From contig JBFWOE010000163.1 of the NCBI GenBank assembly GCA_050250695.1, positions 1 to 6,746 on the forward strand: DNA of 6,746 bases, written 5' to 3'. Made by a program: the position numbers and the translations under genes. The number at the start of each line of letters is the position of its first letter. Position 1 is the stretch's first letter. Of this stretch, positions 3,722 through 6,746 are shown in pieces. The notes under the pieces are model-generated. The model saw nothing but the letters and a program-made list of their open reading frames with translations. It ran no database searches and was not told where the DNA came from. The DNA comes from Ga0077527 sp050250695 (lineage in GTDB: Bacteria > Pseudomonadota > Gammaproteobacteria > Burkholderiales > SG8-41).

Positions 3722-6187
3722 GTGGCCCAAAAACTCACCCTCAGCCAGCTCTCCAGCCTGCTGTTCCGCGCCTGTGACGACCTGCGCGGCAACATGGATG
3801 CCTCGGAGTACAAAGAATACATCTTCGGCATGCTGTTCCTGAAACGCCTGAGTGACCTCTTCGATCAGGAAAAGGAACAGATCGCGAGCGACCTCAAGGC
3901 CAAGGGCATGGCCGACGCTGCGATCGCCACCCAGCTTGCCAACTCCGACAACTACACCTTCTTCGTGCCAGAGATCGCGCACTGGAACACCATCCGCCAC
4001 GTCAAGGAAAACGTCGGCAGCACGCTGAACAAGGCACTCGAAGCCATCGAGGACGCCAACGTCGATGCGTTGCAGGACGTGCTCAAGCACATCAACTTCA
4101 ACCGTAAGATCGGCCAGCGCGCGCTCGACGACGACACCCTGGTCAATTTCGTGCAGAACTTCGAAAAGATTCCGCTGCGCGACGAGAACTTCGAATTCCC
4201 TGACCTGCTCGGCGCCGCCTACGAATACCTGATCAAGTTCTTCGCCGACTCGGCGGGCAAAAAGGCTGGTGAGTTCTATACCCCGGCGGATGTGGTACGC
4301 ACACTGGTCGAGATCGTCGAGCCCCAGCCCGGCATGAGCGTTTACGACCCGACCTGCGGCTCGGGCGGCATGCTGATCCAGACCCGTGACTACATCCGCG
4401 AGTGTGGCGGCGACCCGCGCGACCTCGTGCTCGCCGGACAGGAAAGCATCGGCACCACCTGGTCGATTTGCAAGATGAACATGCTGCTGCACGGTATCCC
4501 GCATGCCGACATCCGGCAGGAAGACACCATTCGACAGCCGCAGCACAAGGACGAAAACAACGAGCTGAAACGTTTCGACCGCGTGCTCGCCAATCCGCCG
4601 TTCAGTCAGAACTACATCAAGAAGGACATCAACTACCCCGGTCGCTTCCACGTGTGGATGCCGGAAAAAGGCAAAAAGGCCGACCTGATGTTCGTCCAGC
4701 ACATGCTGGCCGTGCTCAAGGCTGACGGCAAGATGGCGACGGTGATGCCCCACGGCGTGCTGTTCCGCGGCGGCGAAGAAAAGGAAGCGCGCAAGCACTT
4801 CATCAAGCAGGGCTGGCTGGAAGCCGTGATCGGCCTGCCCGCCGGGCTGTTCTACGGCACCGGCATCCCGGCCTGCGTGCTGGTGCTGAACAAGAAAGAC
4901 GCGGCGAACCGCAAACAAGTGTTTTTCATCAACGCCGACCGCGAATACCGCGAAGGCAAGGCGCAGAACTTCCTGCGCCCTGAAGACATCAACAAGATGG
5001 TCCACGTCTACCGCAACATGCAGGATGTTGACAGCTACGCAAAGCGCGTGCCGGTCGCCGATATCGAAGCCGAAGACTGGAACTGCAACATCCGCCGTTA
5101 CGTCGACAACGCCCCACCGCCCGAGCCGCACGACGTGCGCGCCCACCTGCACGGCGGCATACCGGTCACCGAGATCGAATCACTCGGCCATTTCTGGAAC
5201 AACTATCCGGGCCTGCGCGAGCGCTGCTTTGTGCCACGCCACGAGGACAACACGTACGCAGACTTCGCCCCCGTCCTCACCGATAAACGTGCCATCGCCG
5301 AGGTGGTGAAATCCGATCCCGGCATCACCAAAGCACAAGGTCAATTCCTCGACACCCTCGAAGCCTGGTGGCAAAAGAATCTGCCGCCACTCGAAGCCCT
5401 AGCCCCGAAAAACGGCGAGCGCGGTAATGTCTACGCGATGCGCAGCCTGCTGCTCGCCGACATTGCCGTCACCTTCACCAAACAGACCTTGCTCACCGAA
5501 TTCCAGATCCGCGGCGCCTTCGCCCGCTACATGGAAGACCTCAAGGCCGACCTCAAATCCATCGCCGCCAGCGGCTGGGGGCCGGAACTGATCCCCGACG
5601 ACGACATTCTGACCAGCCAGTTCCCGGAACTTCTGGCCGAGATGGAACAGAAGCGCCTGCGCATCGCCGAACTCGACGCGCTGTTTGTAGCTGCGGATGA
5701 GGAAGACTACGAAGACAGCGACGATACCGGCGTGCTGCCCGGCAACGAAGTGAAGGCACTGAAAGCGGAAATCAAGGAACACAAGGCGCAGCTCAAGCTG
5801 GCGAAAAAAGAAAAACGCAGCGCCGGCGATCATCCGTCCCGCGTCGAAGCCGCCGAACAAAAACTCGGCCGCCACAAGGCGCTTGAAGACGAAGCGAAGC
5901 AGCTGAAGGCCGACCTGCGCATCACCGAAAAGAAAAAAGAAGAACTGGTCACCGCCGCCCGCGCCAAAATCGGCCGCGACGAAGCGCGCCGTGTCATCCT
6001 CGACCGCCTGCACCGGCTGCTGCTGCAGACCTATGAAGGATATCTGCGCGCCGACCAGCGCGCCTGTCAGGCGGCGCTGGAGAACCTGTGGAGCAAGTAC
6101 TCGATAACGGCGAAGCAGATCGAAACCCGACGTGATGCCGAGGCAGCGAAGCTGAAGGCGTTTCTGATGGAGCTAGGCTATGAGTAA
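3722..6187 (+). CDS. hsdM: Type I restriction-modification DNA methyltransferase subunit HsdM (long form)
   Basis: This 821-residue N6-adenine methyltransferase uses S-adenosylmethionine and works with HsdS (M2S1), and with HsdR for cleavage. The HsdM_N helical domain comes first, with LSSLLFRACDDLRGNMDASE (10-29) and the YIFGMLFLKRLSD segment (33-45). The N6_Mtase domain follows, with AGEFYTPADVV (182-192), the cofactor-binding motif I DPTCGSGG (209-216), AGQESIG with the ribose-binding-type acidic residue E241 (238-244), the catalytic NPPF (291-294), VMPHGVLFRGG (341-351) and IGLPAGLFYGTGIP (370-383). All catalytic motifs are intact. EcoKI-type HsdM is about 530 residues. Here the core ends near 465 and about 350 residues follow: a helical part with LEAWWQKNLPPLEALAP (546-562), an acidic stretch (659-668) and long Lys/Glu-rich predicted coiled coils (675-745), ending in FLMELGYE. 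Long HsdM forms with similar tails are known. Translation starts at GTG. The 3' end overlaps hsdS by 8 nt, so the two are coupled. Confidence 0.97.
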   Translation: MAQKLTLSQLSSLLFRACDDLRGNMDASEYKEYIFGMLFLKRLSDLFDQEKEQIASDLKAKGMADAAIATQLANSDNYTFFVPEIAHWNTIRHVKENVGSTLNKALEAIEDANVDALQDVLKHINFNRKIGQRALDDDTLVNFVQNFEKIPLRDENFEFPDLLGAAYEYLIKFFADSAGKKAGEFYTPADVVRTLVEIVEPQPGMSVYDPTCGSGGMLIQTRDYIRECGGDPRDLVLAGQESIGTTWSICKMNMLLHGIPHADIRQEDTIRQPQHKDENNELKRFDRVLANPPFSQNYIKKDINYPGRFHVWMPEKGKKADLMFVQHMLAVLKADGKMATVMPHGVLFRGGEEKEARKHFIKQGWLEAVIGLPAGLFYGTGIPACVLVLNKKDAANRKQVFFINADREYREGKAQNFLRPEDINKMVHVYRNMQDVDSYAKRVPVADIEAEDWNCNIRRYVDNAPPPEPHDVRAHLHGGIPVTEIESLGHFWNNYPGLRERCFVPRHEDNTYADFAPVLTDKRAIAEVVKSDPGITKAQGQFLDTLEAWWQKNLPPLEALAPKNGERGNVYAMRSLLLADIAVTFTKQTLLTEFQIRGAFARYMEDLKADLKSIAASGWGPELIPDDDILTSQFPELLAEMEQKRLRIAELDALFVAADEEDYEDSDDTGVLPGNEVKALKAEIKEHKAQLKLAKKEKRSAGDHPSRVEAAEQKLGRHKALEDEAKQLKADLRITEKKKEELVTAARAKIGRDEARRVILDRLHRLLLQTYEGYLRADQRACQAALENLWSKYSITAKQIETRRDAEAAKLKAFLMELGYE
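6169..6172 (+). promoter_or_regulatory. Ribosome binding site of hsdS inside hsdM
   Basis: GGAG lies seven bases before the ATG at 6180, within the last codons of hsdM. Together with the ATGAGTAA overlap (6180-6187), in which the hsdS start precedes the hsdM stop, it indicates translational coupling that helps fix the M to S ratio. Confidence 0.75.
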
Positions 6188-6746
6188 ATGGGCGGAAGAT
6201 GATCTTGGTCGATTAGCTTCCATTGAGATAGGTGGCACGCCGTCACGTGACATCCCACGCTATTGGGTTGTGGATAGCGAGACTGGCCACCCATGGGTCT
6301 CCATTGCCGACCTCGGGCCGAGATATGTTCACGAAACGAAGGAGCAGATCACTGATCTTGGTGTTCGATTTTCAAATGCAAAGCACGTGCCGAAAGGCAC
6401 ACTCTTGATGAGCTTTAAACTCACGATAGGTCGCGCGAGCATTGCCAGCTGTGACCTGTTTACGAACGAAGCAATCGCAGCAATCATCCCTCATGAACGA
6501 AAAGTCGACCCAGATTTTCTGTATTACACGCTTCCACCTATTGCACGTGGCTCAGTAACGGACACCGCCATCAAAGGGGCCACGCTTAACAAGAAAAAGT
6601 TAAACAGATTAAGAATCCGATTCCCCATTAATATTAATCAGCAGCGCCGCATCGCCGAAATTCTGACCACGTTGGACGAAACGATAGAACAGACGGAAGC
6701 GCTGATCGCGAAGCATCAGCAGATCAAGGTCGGGCTGATGCACGAC
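6180..6746 (+). CDS. hsdS: Type I restriction-modification specificity subunit HsdS (partial, 3' end off the window)
   Basis: I translated 189 residues by hand to the window edge with no stop. HsdS binds the DNA target and anchors two HsdM subunits. The first target-recognition domain starts MSKWAEDDLGRLASIEIGGT, including the common GGTPSR-x-x-PRYW entry motif (18-29), then WVSIADLG (39-46), VPKGTLLMSFKLTIGRASI (70-88) and LFTNEAIAAIIP (93-104). The hallmark of the central conserved helix follows: INQQRRIAEILTTLDETIEQ (152-171), then TEALIAKHQQIKVGLMHD (172-189). Full HsdS proteins are about 400-450 residues with two recognition domains, so the second lies beyond the window. GC over 6181-6660 is 237 of 480 (49%), well below the flanking genes, and returns to about 53% in the conserved helix. 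That fits exchange of recognition domains between strains. The recognised DNA half-site cannot be read from sequence alone. hsdR, and sometimes an accessory gene, would be expected next. Confidence 0.95.
   Translation, partial: MSKWAEDDLGRLASIEIGGTPSRDIPRYWVVDSETGHPWVSIADLGPRYVHETKEQITDLGVRFSNAKHVPKGTLLMSFKLTIGRASIASCDLFTNEAIAAIIPHERKVDPDFLYYTLPPIARGSVTDTAIKGATLNKKKLNRLRIRFPININQQRRIAEILTTLDETIEQTEALIAKHQQIKVGLMHD

Noticed and set aside
3701..5152. 483-codon open frame on the minus strand antisense to hsdM
   Set aside because: It mirrors the codon-position bias of hsdM, its translation is low-complexity Val/His/Asp/Leu-rich with no recognisable domain, and hsdM has intact catalytic motifs.
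1..6746. CRISPR arrays, tRNA or rRNA genes, insertion sequences, prophage genes
   Set aside because: I looked for spaced repeats, cloverleaf-like segments, transposase motifs and terminal inverted repeats and saw none.

Overview
The window looks like chromosomal DNA of a GC-rich proteobacterium, most likely a betaproteobacterium of the Burkholderiales type. This rests on two things: the metabolic half is about 63-73% GC in the lines I counted, and it carries a periplasmic binding protein of the Bug/TctC family, which is greatly expanded in that group. The assignment is inference; there is no rRNA or other phylogenetic marker here.

The left part (1-3657) is a small carboxylate-metabolism locus built around a divergent promoter region. 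To the left, on the minus strand, lie a Bug/TctC-type binding protein (554-1519) and, 10 nt after it, a ModA-like ligand-binding protein without a signal peptide (543 to the window edge, C-terminus missing). To the right, on the plus strand, lie a DapA-superfamily class I aldolase/hydro-lyase (1771-2715) and a LigI-like amidohydrolase (2758-3657). The DapA-like protein keeps the Schiff-base lysine and catalytic tyrosine but lacks the lysine-biosynthesis arginine, so it is probably catabolic. A working model is import of an organic acid by the Bug protein with a membrane partner encoded elsewhere, lactone hydrolysis or isomerisation by the amidohydrolase, and retro-aldol cleavage or dehydration by the DapA-like enzyme. 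The substrate cannot be read from the sequence. The divergent gap holds three tandem 11-bp repeats that also form overlapping dyads, a good candidate operator.

The right part (3722-6746) is the start of a type I restriction-modification operon. It contains hsdM in a long 821-residue form with a GTG start, overlapped by 8 nt by hsdS, which is cut by the window edge after the first target-recognition domain and the central conserved helix. hsdR is not in view and would be expected downstream. GC falls from about 65% in the metabolic genes to 52-62% in sampled hsdM lines and about 49% in the hsdS recognition domain, consistent with an acquired defence module placed directly after the metabolic operon.

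All families here are known. I see no wholly undescribed system. The most interesting items are the repeat array in the divergent promoter, the unassigned DapA-like/amidohydrolase pair, and the ModA-like protein that appears to lack export.
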